Shown piece by piece: positions 1 through 7,500 of a stretch of 7,945 nucleotides of DNA (position 1 is its first letter; every line of letters begins with the position of its first letter). The DNA is taken from contig DPKF01000170.1 in the NCBI GenBank assembly GCA_003542655.1, forward strand, positions 1 through 7,945. The letters run 5' to 3'. The notes below the pieces were generated by a model. That model ran no database searches. It was given only the letters and a program-made list of their open reading frames with translations, and had not been told where the DNA came from. Source of the stretch: Holosporales bacterium (lineage in GTDB: Bacteria; Pseudomonadota; Alphaproteobacteria; Paracaedibacterales; UBA11393). Position numbers and translations under genes: made by a program.

Positions 1-798
1 TTTTTAGATATTATGAATATTTTGGCTCTTCTTGCGACATCGTTTTTAAAAATACGTGTTATTGTTTGTGAACGCACCAATCCCCGGTACCATAAAATTC
101 CAAAAATTTACCAATACTTGCGACGTGTGATGTATGTGTTTGCCTCTAACGTTATTGTTCAAACGCAAAGTGCCGCTAACTTTTTTTCAAAGGTTATACA
201 AACTAAAATAATAATTATCCCTAATGTGGTGCGAAGGCCTTCTGAAACAATTCAGACGCTATCACAAAATGTTCACAACATTATGAGTGTCGGACGGTTA
301 AGTGTTGAAAAAGATCATACAACACTTATCCATGCTTTTGCTTTGCTGATTAAAGATATACCCCACCTAAAATTAACAATTTATGGGGAAGGCCCAGAGC
401 GCAAAAATTTAGAACGTGTTATTAAAATGCTTGATTTAGAGCACGCTCTATTATTGCCGGGTGATATTTATAATATTGAAGAAAAATTGTTAAAATCAGA
501 TCTATTTATTTTCCCATCAATATTTGAAGGCTTTCCAAATGCTTTATGCGAAGCTATGGCTGTTGGGCTTCCTGTTGTTGCTTCAAACTGTTCTGGAAAT
601 ATTGATATTATTGACGAGGGTAAAAACGGTGTTTTCTTTCCGATTGGTAGTGTAGAAAAACTTTATGAAAAAATGTTAGAGTTGATTAATAATTCTTCAA
701 AGCGACAGACCTTATCACATCGTGCTAAAAAAATTACAGCACTTTATAGTGAGGATAGAATTTACACAAAGTGGAATAATTTAATAAATAGTATTTAG
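1..798 (+). CDS. GT4-family glycosyltransferase, 5' end outside window
   Basis: This is the C-terminal part of a GT-B fold, retaining (GT4 family) glycosyltransferase that moves a sugar from a nucleotide donor onto a growing glycan, normally at the cytoplasmic face of the inner membrane. The frame is open to base 1, and the first ATG (base 13) sits inside the N-terminal acceptor domain, so the true start is probably upstream and I annotate it as partial. Counting from that ATG: CERTNP (19-24), like the SER-x-x-P element of PglH/PglJ-type enzymes; VGRLSVEKD (93-101), which opens the donor domain; GEGPER (125-130); and the E-x7-E signature EGFPNALCE (172-180), with E172 and E180 contacting the nucleotide sugar. 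A GLPVVAS loop follows (185-191). The stop codon overlaps the next gene's Shine-Dalgarno. Donor and acceptor sugars cannot be read from sequence. The family is secure; the exact role in surface glycan assembly is inferred from neighbours. Confidence 0.9.
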   Translation, partial: FLDIMNILALLATSFLKIRVIVCERTNPRYHKIPKIYQYLRRVMYVFASNVIVQTQSAANFFSKVIQTKIIIIPNVVRRPSETIQTLSQNVHNIMSVGRLSVEKDHTTLIHAFALLIKDIPHLKLTIYGEGPERKNLERVIKMLDLEHALLLPGDIYNIEEKLLKSDLFIFPSIFEGFPNALCEAMAVGLPVVASNCSGNIDIIDEGKNGVFFPIGSVEKLYEKMLELINNSSKRQTLSHRAKKITALYSEDRIYTKWNNLINSI

Positions 799-803
799 GA
801 AAG
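797..803 (+). promoter_or_regulatory. Shine-Dalgarno of the methyltransferase gene
   Basis: AGGAAAG lies 4 bases before the ATG at 808 (AGGA-to-ATG spacing 7 nt) and overlaps the TAG stop of the glycosyltransferase. This fixes the methyltransferase start and suggests coupled translation of the two genes. Confidence 0.7.
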
Positions 804-807
804 TTAA

Positions 808-1632
808 ATGATCAGTAAAAAAATAATAGATCCAAAAGATAGATTTGCTTTTGGTAAAAATTGGGCCAATTTTTTAAATACTTTAAATGATGCGCGCATT
901 GAAGAAGCTGTGAAAAGTTTTACACAAAAGACGGGCCTATCCGATATGACGGGTCTAACTTTTCTTGATATTGGTTCTGGAAGTGGGTTGTTTAGTTTAG
1001 CGGCTTATAAGTTAGGTGCTAACGTTATTTCCTTTGATTATGATAGCGATTCTGTTGAATGCACCAAATATTTAAAAGAAAAATACTGTACTGATCATGG
1101 TAGGTGGATAGTTTATCAGGGGTCGGTTCTTGATCAAGATTTTTTGAAACAATTTGGAACAGTTGATGTTCTTTACTCTTGGGGTGTTCTTCATCATACG
1201 GGGCATATGTATGAAGCCTTTAACAATGTTTCCAGCATGGTGAAAAAAGGTGGGACCCTCTTTATTGCTATTTATAATGATCAAGGAGGTGCAACGCGCA
1301 GATGGACTTGGATTAAGAAGAAATATACAAGTTCTGGTAGTATAATGCGCTCCCTCTTAACAACTTATACATTATTTCGCCAATGGACGATTACATTGAT
1401 AAAAGATTCCTTAGCTTCCGGAAATCCATTTAAAACATGGTGTTCTTATAAAGAAAATCGTGGCATGTCTGCTTGGCATGATGTGGTTGATTGGGTTGGT
1501 GGGTATCCTTTTGAAGTTGCAAAACCTGAAGAAGTCTTTCATTTTTTCAAAGAAAAGGATTTTCATTTAGCATATTTAAAAACATGCGCTGGCGGGCTTG
1601 GTTGCAATGAATTTATTTTTAAAAAACAATAA
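808..1632 (+). CDS. class I SAM-dependent methyltransferase, surface-glycan cluster type
   Basis: A 274-residue Rossmann-fold methyltransferase that transfers the methyl group of S-adenosylmethionine, probably to a sugar or glycan intermediate in the cytoplasm. Visible motifs: motif I LDIGSGSG (53-60), the glycine loop for SAM; an acidic motif II around FDYD (76-79) binding the SAM ribose; VDVLYSWGVLHH (119-130), the motif IV region with the LHH typical of UbiG/UbiE-like enzymes; and a GG-x-LFIAIY strand (148-156). The C-terminal third holds RGMSAWHDVVDW, GGYPFE (231-236) and GLGCNEF (263-269), a pattern I associate with methyltransferases placed beside glycosyltransferase and asnB genes in O-antigen or capsule clusters. 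The ATG is supported by AGGAAAG just upstream. Only 6 bases separate its stop from the next start. Substrate unknown; O-methylation of a sugar is the likeliest reading. Confidence 0.87.
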   Translation: MISKKIIDPKDRFAFGKNWANFLNTLNDARIEEAVKSFTQKTGLSDMTGLTFLDIGSGSGLFSLAAYKLGANVISFDYDSDSVECTKYLKEKYCTDHGRWIVYQGSVLDQDFLKQFGTVDVLYSWGVLHHTGHMYEAFNNVSSMVKKGGTLFIAIYNDQGGATRRWTWIKKKYTSSGSIMRSLLTTYTLFRQWTITLIKDSLASGNPFKTWCSYKENRGMSAWHDVVDWVGGYPFEVAKPEEVFHFFKEKDFHLAYLKTCAGGLGCNEFIFKKQ

Positions 1633-1638
1633 CTGACT

Positions 1639-3570
1639 ATGTGCGGTATTTCAGGCTTTATATATAGTGGTACATCGAACCTTGAACTTTTAACAAGGAT
1701 GAATGATTCTATTGCTTATAGGGGGCCTGACGATAGTGGTGAATTTTTAGCTGATTATAATGAAACATATAAAATTGGTCTAGCGCATAGGCGCCTTTCT
1801 ATTCTTGATTTATCTCCGCTTGGGCATCAGCCAATGTGTTCACCTGATGAACACATTGTGGTTGTTTTTAATGGAGAGGTTTATAACTTTAAAACAGTCC
1901 GTGAAACGCTTATTGAAAAAGGATATGCCTTCAAATCTGATTCAGATACAGAAGTTATTATTCAGGCTTACGTGGAATGGGGCATCAATTTTGTTCATCA
2001 CATGAACGGCATGTTTGCGATCGCTTTATATGACAAGCGAACACAAGACTGTTTTCTGATTCGGGATCGTATGGGGGTAAAGCCGCTATATTATTATCAA
2101 AATGAAAGCGGCCTTATTTTTGGCAGTGAATTAAAGCCCATTATGGCTCATCCTGATTTTAAGAAAGACATAGACGCACATGCTTTATCACTGTATTTAT
2201 ACCATGGGTATATTACAGCGCCCCATACCATTTTTAAAAATACTTATAAATTAAAGCCGGGGTCTTATTTACAATTTAATAATAGCCGTATTACGCATCA
2301 TACCTATTGGCGTATAGGAGATAAATTTGAACAAAGGCAGGTTAAAGAACAATCTGAAGCAGATTTAGTTAAAAATTTAGATGCCGTTTTAACAGCTTCT
2401 GTTAAAGATCGTATGATGAGTGATGTTCCTTTAGGCGCCTTTTTAAGTGGTGGGGTTGATTCTTCATTAGTTGTTGCTTTGATGCAAAAAAACTCCACGC
2501 ACCCCGTTAAAACATTTACGATTGGATTTGATGAACCTGAATTTAATGAAGCGCCCTATGCAAAAGAAATTGCTCGGCATTTAGGAACAGATCATCACGA
2601 ACTGTATTTGCCAATTAAAAAAGCAGAGGAACTGATTCCACAAATTCCAAAATTTTATGATGAACCTTTTGCCGATTCTTCACAGCTGCCAACAATGTTG
2701 GTTAGTCAAATGGCGCGTCAAAAGGTAACAGTTGCTTTATCAGGAGATGGTGGGGACGAACTATATTGTGGTTATGGGCGTTATGATGATGTTGTCAGAC
2801 TTCAAAAATTTATACCTTTTGCGAGAATTGCAAATAAAATCCCCTTTTTTAAATGCCTTGTTTCAATACTTACGAAAAACAGTAAGTACAAGCAGTTTTT
2901 TGAGTTAACAAATAATCATAGTGTGGTGAATTCTGCTTACTTAAATTTTATTCATCATTTTCCACTTATTAAAAATTATAAGAATAAATTTGATGATGCC
3001 TATGACGGCATTATGCATTTGTCAGAAAATTTGCAAGAAAAAAATATGCTGCAAGACATGGTAACTTATTTGCCTGATGACATTTTAACAAAGGTTGACC
3101 GTGCTTCAATGGCGTATTCGTTGGAATCACGCCCACCCTTTGTTGATGATCACCGGGTAGTTGAGCATTCATTTACGATCCCCCATTACATGAAATGTAA
3201 AGATGGCAATAAAAAGTATATTCTTAAAAAAGTGCTGGAACAGTATATACCAAAAAAAATGATTGACCGGCCAAAAATGGGATTTGGTATTCCTATTTAT
3301 GATTGGTTACGCAATGATTTGCGGTATATGATCACAGATCATTTGTCACTGGATTATATAGAAAAACAAGGCGTTTTTGATGTTAAAGAAATTCAAGCTC
3401 TCACAAAACGCTTTTTTGCAGAATCAGGAGATTCTCTCGGTTCTAAGGTAAAGAAATATATATTTGGTGATAAGCTGAAGTTACATAAAGATGGATATGT
3501 TGAACGCACAATTTGGCATCTGATTGTTTTTCAATTATGGTACGCGCAATATATGCATGATGAGCACTAA
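1639..3570 (+). CDS. asnB: glutamine-hydrolysing asparagine synthetase-type amidotransferase
   Basis: A 643-residue two-domain enzyme. The N-terminal class II glutaminase releases ammonia from glutamine; the C-terminal ATP-pyrophosphatase domain activates a carboxylate by adenylation and amidates it. The start MCGISGF places Cys2, the glutaminase nucleophile, next to the initiator Met. Other glutaminase residues are RGPDDSG (28-34), the Arg of AHRRLSILD (49-57), NGEVYN (78-83) and SDTE (102-105). The synthetase domain shows the PP-loop SGGVDSS (270-276), SGDGGDE (368-374) and, near the C-terminus, KVDRASMAYSLESRPPF followed by KMGFGIP. No key residue is missing, so it should be active. It is longer than E. 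coli AsnB (about 554) and resembles the 600-650 residue versions found in polysaccharide clusters. Between a methyltransferase and lipB it may amidate a uronic acid of the glycan rather than, or as well as, make asparagine; the sequence cannot decide. No clear Shine-Dalgarno precedes the start, suggesting translational coupling. Confidence 0.93.
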   Translation: MCGISGFIYSGTSNLELLTRMNDSIAYRGPDDSGEFLADYNETYKIGLAHRRLSILDLSPLGHQPMCSPDEHIVVVFNGEVYNFKTVRETLIEKGYAFKSDSDTEVIIQAYVEWGINFVHHMNGMFAIALYDKRTQDCFLIRDRMGVKPLYYYQNESGLIFGSELKPIMAHPDFKKDIDAHALSLYLYHGYITAPHTIFKNTYKLKPGSYLQFNNSRITHHTYWRIGDKFEQRQVKEQSEADLVKNLDAVLTASVKDRMMSDVPLGAFLSGGVDSSLVVALMQKNSTHPVKTFTIGFDEPEFNEAPYAKEIARHLGTDHHELYLPIKKAEELIPQIPKFYDEPFADSSQLPTMLVSQMARQKVTVALSGDGGDELYCGYGRYDDVVRLQKFIPFARIANKIPFFKCLVSILTKNSKYKQFFELTNNHSVVNSAYLNFIHHFPLIKNYKNKFDDAYDGIMHLSENLQEKNMLQDMVTYLPDDILTKVDRASMAYSLESRPPFVDDHRVVEHSFTIPHYMKCKDGNKKYILKKVLEQYIPKKMIDRPKMGFGIPIYDWLRNDLRYMITDHLSLDYIEKQGVFDVKEIQALTKRFFAESGDSLGSKVKKYIFGDKLKLHKDGYVERTIWHLIVFQLWYAQYMHDEH

Positions 3571-4198
3571 AATATCCACACAATTTGTAAGGACGCTTTT
3601 TGTGCCTTATTTAGATGCTGTGTATGAAATGGAGTTGCATGTTGATGCTATTATTCATAAAGGTGGCCATGATAAAATTTGGTTTTTAGAACATGAGTCT
3701 GTTTATACAAAAGGATCAAGTGCTAAAGAGGCCGATCTTTTGAATCCAATTTTCCCTGTATATGAAACAGGACGTGGGGGACAGTTTACTTATCATGGGC
3801 CAGGCCAATTGATGGTCTACTGCATATTTGATTTGCACCGTTATAAGAAGGATATTAAAGCCTATATTCAAGCATTAGAAAAATGGATTATTTTATTTTT
3901 AAAAGAACTTAGAATTGATGCTTTTGTGCACGACGGCCACGTTGGCGTTTGGGTTATGCATAAGGGGTGCAAGAAAAAAATTGCTGCCATTGGTGTGCGT
4001 TTAAAAAAATGGGTTGCGTGGCATGGTTTTTGTCTCAATATCAATCCAGATTTATCACATTATCAAGGGATTGTTCCCTGTGGTATTAAAGATGCTGGTG
4101 TCACTTCTTTATCTGAACTGGGTATAAAAGTATCACGAGAAAGTGTGGAAGATATGCTACAGATGACTTTTCAAGAAATAGATTTTTTTAACGTATAG
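3557..4198 (+). CDS. lipB: lipoyl(octanoyl) transferase LipB
   Basis: LipB moves the octanoyl group from octanoyl-ACP to the lipoyl-domain lysine of pyruvate and 2-oxoglutarate dehydrogenase E2 subunits and of GcvH; LipA then inserts sulfur. This acts in the cytoplasm. The 213-residue product has the usual length. Numbered from the ATG at 3557, the signature RGGQFTYHGPGQ lies at 73-84, the catalytic-lysine segment KKIAAIGVR at 140-148 (Lys141) and the acyl-accepting cysteine in VPCG at Cys175. A WHGFCLNIN strand (155-163) matches the FHGLALNVN segment of E. coli LipB. The reading frame extends upstream to a TTG at 3524, but that would add 11 residues over the asnB end; the ATGs at 3557 or 3560 give a normal N-terminus, and I prefer 3557 without a clear ribosome site. 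It overlaps asnB by 14 bases, implying cotranscription and coupling with a glycan gene although the pathways are unrelated. Confidence 0.94.
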   Translation: MMSTKISTQFVRTLFVPYLDAVYEMELHVDAIIHKGGHDKIWFLEHESVYTKGSSAKEADLLNPIFPVYETGRGGQFTYHGPGQLMVYCIFDLHRYKKDIKAYIQALEKWIILFLKELRIDAFVHDGHVGVWVMHKGCKKKIAAIGVRLKKWVAWHGFCLNINPDLSHYQGIVPCGIKDAGVTSLSELGIKVSRESVEDMLQMTFQEIDFFNV

Positions 4199-4366
4199 TT
4201 GTTGCCATCTAAAAAGCCTAAAACTGTTCGAAGCAAACAATGGGGAGAGGCTGAAAAACAGTTCGTTCTTAAAATAAAACGTGCTCATCCTGATTATGGC
4301 AGAGAGAAAGTAGCCGCCATGAAATGTGTGTTGATTATTGAAAACGCCACCATGGTTTTGTGGTGA
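4199..4366 (+). pseudogene. probable transposase N-terminal remnant (IS481/rve-like)
   Basis: Directly after lipB an open frame of about 55 codons runs from a TTG at 4199 to TGA at 4364-4366. It reads SKKPKTVRSKQW, then EKQFVLKIKRAHPDYGREKVAAM. The basic PK-x-VR segment and the L-x-I-K-x-x-H-P-x-Y-G-x-x-K-[VI] helix resemble the second helix-turn-helix of IS481-type or related integrase-core transposases, where the matching segment reads R-x-x-P-x-[WY]-G-x-x-K-I. After AAM the similarity stops, the frame ends 15 codons later, and no DDE catalytic domain follows, so this is a decayed fragment if the reading is right. There is no Shine-Dalgarno or good start codon. It could instead be a chance reading frame, since only about 30 residues carry the resemblance. 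Confidence 0.42.
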
Positions 4367-4467
4367 ATTAATAGTATATGAAATTTTTATTTTATAATTA
4401 TTTGCATTTTATAATGATAACCCTTATATATAAAAACAAGGAATACGAACATTTATTATGAATCAAA
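4367..4467 (+). promoter_or_regulatory. A+T-rich promoter region upstream of the kelch gene
   Basis: Two exact copies of ATTTTATAAT (4389-4398 and 4406-4415, 17 bases apart) each contain a TATAAT box, at 4393-4398 and 4410-4415. Neither has a good -35 hexamer 17 bases upstream. A better spaced pair is TTGCAT (4402-4407) with TATATA (4425-4430), 17 bases between them. One of these is probably the promoter of the large gene, which is separated from lipB by a degraded segment and therefore likely has its own transcript. Base composition makes TATAAT-like boxes common here, so the exact choice is uncertain. Confidence 0.38.
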
Positions 4468-4560
4468 GTATGGTTAAAATAATATATGCAACAGGATGTT
4501 AGAATAAACCGCTGAATGTGCGGAAAAAACACCTTCTTTATATTATTTTTTTAACCATGC
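4468..4560. repeat. long imperfect inverted repeat with inner hairpin
   Basis: The left arm at 4470-4485 (ATGGTTAAAATAATAT) is the reverse complement of the right arm at 4540-4558. Ten paired bases (4470-4479 with 4549-4558) and six more (4480-4485 with 4540-4545) flank a three-T bulge (4546-4548). In RNA the stem could grow outward by a U-G pair (4469/4559) and a G-C pair (4468/4560) and inward by an A-U pair (4486/4539), giving about 19 pairs. The enclosed 52 bases hold AACAGGATGTT (4490-4500) and a small CCGC/GCGG hairpin at 4509-4523 with a 7-base loop. It ends 14 bases before the Shine-Dalgarno of the large gene, so it lies in the likely leader. It may be a structured leader or a small TIR-bounded element; no obvious target duplication is seen, and it matches no riboswitch I know. 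Confidence 0.6.
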
Positions 4561-4574
4561 GCTAAAAAATGATT

Positions 4575-4580
4575 AGGAGA
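4575..4580 (+). promoter_or_regulatory. Shine-Dalgarno deciding the start of the kelch gene
   Basis: AGGAGA stands 6 bases before the ATG at 4587. It lies downstream of an in-frame ATG at 4569, so the longer start cannot use it. This places the start at 4587, which also gives a cleaner signal peptide beginning MKPNY. Confidence 0.75.
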
Positions 4581-4586
4581 AAAGGC

Positions 4587-7500
4587 ATGAAGCCAAATTA
4601 TATAAGCATCGTCACCATCAGTGCATTATTTTATCAACTATTGATAGCGCCTTTATCGGCAATGACCAATCCTGCTTCACCACATATGGATGATCATGCT
4701 TCTGTTGCTGTCGCTTCTGTATCCATCCCTATAGTTGATGATGAGCAAGTCTCTTTACCTGTTCCCACTCCACAGAAACAGTTAGGCGCATTAATAGAAG
4801 ACTTAAGGATGTTTCAAGGGAATGGAAAGGCCGAATTAGAACAGCATGGATTATGGCCACTCTGTCAAGAGATTAAAAATTTACGCAGTCTCTCAAAAGA
4901 CGCTATCGCTGTTCTTAAAGCGGAAAAAGATAAATTATCCCCTCAGCAACAATGCTTAATAAAAAATTATATAGAAGGAGAAAAACAAAAAGTAAAAGAT
5001 ATTCAGCAATTAACGAAAAAAGTGAATGATATAAAAGAAATTCAGGATCAGAAAGATAAAAGGATAGCTGAAGAAAATTATGCCTTTGATACAAAGGTTA
5101 CGTGGATGGCCTTGTCTGCCGTCATACTGTTTGTGGTTGGCGTAGTCGTGGCGCTTTTTTATCCTGTAAAAACGTTTTTATCGTCCTTTGATGAAACAAT
5201 AACAGGTAGTACGTCTTATTCTCCCTTTGCCTTTTTTGCACAACAAGACATGCATACCCAATTTAATGCGACAACAACCATCCCCTATTTAAAGGATCAC
5301 TTTCAACATAATATCGACATGCAAAACACATTGGTTGAAGCAGCCTATCATTATATAAAAAAAGAAGTTTTACCTTCTCATATAACCGATGCTCTTGTTG
5401 GGTATGCAGATTTTTTTATGGGGTCATTTAAATACATTTCTTCATTCCATCAACAGGTATTTTTTGCCTTGTGTTTTAATCCGACAAGCAATATGACCAG
5501 CGCATTGAATGTGATTAAAGGTCAATATTATGGGGCCTATGATTTTCAACCACCTGTGTGTGAAAAACCTGATGATGTAAGTGTAGTGTTCAATATAATA
5601 AAAGGCAAACCAGAACTTTCAGGGGCATACCCATCTGTTGATGGTGCTTATAAGTTGGCTGTTGCCCAACCCCAAAAACCAGGTTCCTTGATGGATAATC
5701 AGTATGCTACAATGCGCAGAGCATTTGTCGAACAATCAGCTGACGATGTTCATGACTTAATTCAAAATAATGCAGTAATTCCAAAGCTTATTTTCAATAT
5801 GACACAACAAATGCGTTCACACATATGTCCTGCAGAAATAATGGTGCACCGTTTACAAGATGCATTAGATGTCTTAAACTCTGTTGTCGCCCCATCAAAT
5901 CATACATTTTTTTATTTTTGGTTTAATAAAAATGGTGGTCTTGTTCGCACAAACTATAGTACGGTTGGTAGCCTTGGAAATATTAGTTCCGCGTCGTGTG
6001 ATTGGCAGTCAAATGTTAAATTTGGTAATGATGCCCATGTTCGTATAGCGCTTAATAAAAATGGCAGAATGTGGCTTACAGAACAACCGATAGATTTTCT
6101 GCCTAACACGGGGACGGTGGAAAAAACGCATACACGGAAACTAAGCGCATCACAAGAGCTAACAGATACAGCTACATGGCGGCAAAGCTTAACAGAAGCG
6201 CTGCCAGATACAGAAAGTGTACTCAATTCAGGTACAGGTACAGGTACATGGCGGCAGAGTGCATCAAAAGAGCTGGTTGATACAAATACCACAGAGCAGA
6301 GCCCGTCAAAAGAGCTGATTGATACAAATACTACAGAGCACAGTGCATCAGAAGGGTTGAGCAATACAAATACCACAGAGCAGAGTGTATCAAAAGAGCT
6401 GGCCGGTACAGAAAGTGTACTCAATTCAGGTACGGGTACAGGGGGGCACAGTGCATCAGAAGCGCTTCCAGGTACCACAACAGACAGCGTCAGACGTTCT
6501 GGGACAGATACTGTGGTGCACAGTGCATCAGAAGCGCTTGCAGGTACAAATACCACAGAGCAGAGCGCATCGGATTCCTCAGAACGAAGTTTGTCAGAGA
6601 CAACGGATAGAAATACGTGGACATCGTCCAAGAGCTTAACTGCGTTAAGGTGGCTAGCTAACCTAACGGGTTTGGAGAATTCATCACAAGCACACTACAG
6701 CTGGACAGAAATGATAGCTAATGGCGCTGCTGGTTCTCCGCCTGCGCGATACGGCCATGCAGCTGGCAGAATGGGTGACGAAATGTTCATCGGTTTTGGT
6801 ATCAGCGCATCTGGTAGCTACCTCTCTGATACGTGGGCACTGAACTTAACGTCCCTTATTTGGCGAAATTTAGGCGCTTCCATTTCGGCTAGAGGCTATC
6901 CAGGAACCTTTACGTATAATGATTCTACCTGGGTTTTTCAGGGGTACGGAAGTACAGATAGCATGTTGACCCAATTTTCCAAAGACGGTTATCAAGAATT
7001 TCCTACAAGTGGATATGCAGGCACAACAATTGGTAGGTTAGCGATGACAAACATAGCAGATACTTTCTACGCTTTTGGAGGATCACCCTCGAGTTCAGTT
7101 TTGAACTATATGAATACACTTTACCGACTACAAAATACTTCTGCCCTCTGGCAAGATGTTACACCTACCATATCGCCTGCAAGCAGAGGAAGCTGTCAAT
7201 TTGCAGTGGTTCACCAGGATGCTTACATATTTGGAGGCGGTACTTACTCGGGGGGCGTATTATTCAAACTAAATGATGTATGGAAGTTCAATCCTCTATC
7301 AGGATGGGCGCAAATGATAACAAATGGCGCATCTGGATCTCCGGCAGGTCGGTATGCTTATACAATGGGAGTGCTGGGTACAAATATTTTTATATTTGGA
7401 GGTACTGGCAATACGAATGATCTATGGAAGCTTGATACGCAACTGATGAAATGGGGTATCATTATGGCTAATGGTCAGGCAGGATCACCCCCTGGAAGAG

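Noticed and set aside
1072..1284. Minus-strand 70-codon frame
   Set aside because: It lies wholly within the methyltransferase, whose motifs prove the other strand; no supporting signals.
1805..2498. Two short frames inside asnB (1805-2005 plus, 2304-2498 minus)
   Set aside because: Both fall in the glutaminase and PP-loop coding region with intact motifs in the asnB frame.
4347..4365. CACCA...TGGTG stem as a terminator after lipB
   Set aside because: The stem is only 5 bp with an 8-base loop and no T run follows, so it is not a convincing intrinsic terminator.
4569..4586. Upstream ATG at 4569 as start of the kelch protein
   Set aside because: It has no Shine-Dalgarno, while AGGAGA lies between it and the ATG at 4587 at proper spacing; the shorter start gives a standard signal peptide.
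4367..4586. tRNA, CRISPR or known riboswitch in the intergenic region
   Set aside because: No cloverleaf, no regularly spaced direct repeats and no riboswitch consensus that I recognise; only the inverted repeat and the promoter-like boxes stand out.
5954..6631. Long minus-strand open frame of 225 codons
   Set aside because: It is the complement of the repeat stalk; the 42-bp periodicity keeps the opposite frame open, and its Val/Ser-rich product mirrors the real repeats with no Shine-Dalgarno or recognisable domain.
6385..6639. Plus-strand 84-codon frame inside the repeat stalk
   Set aside because: It is an alternate frame of the same repeats, kept open because unit lengths are multiples of three.
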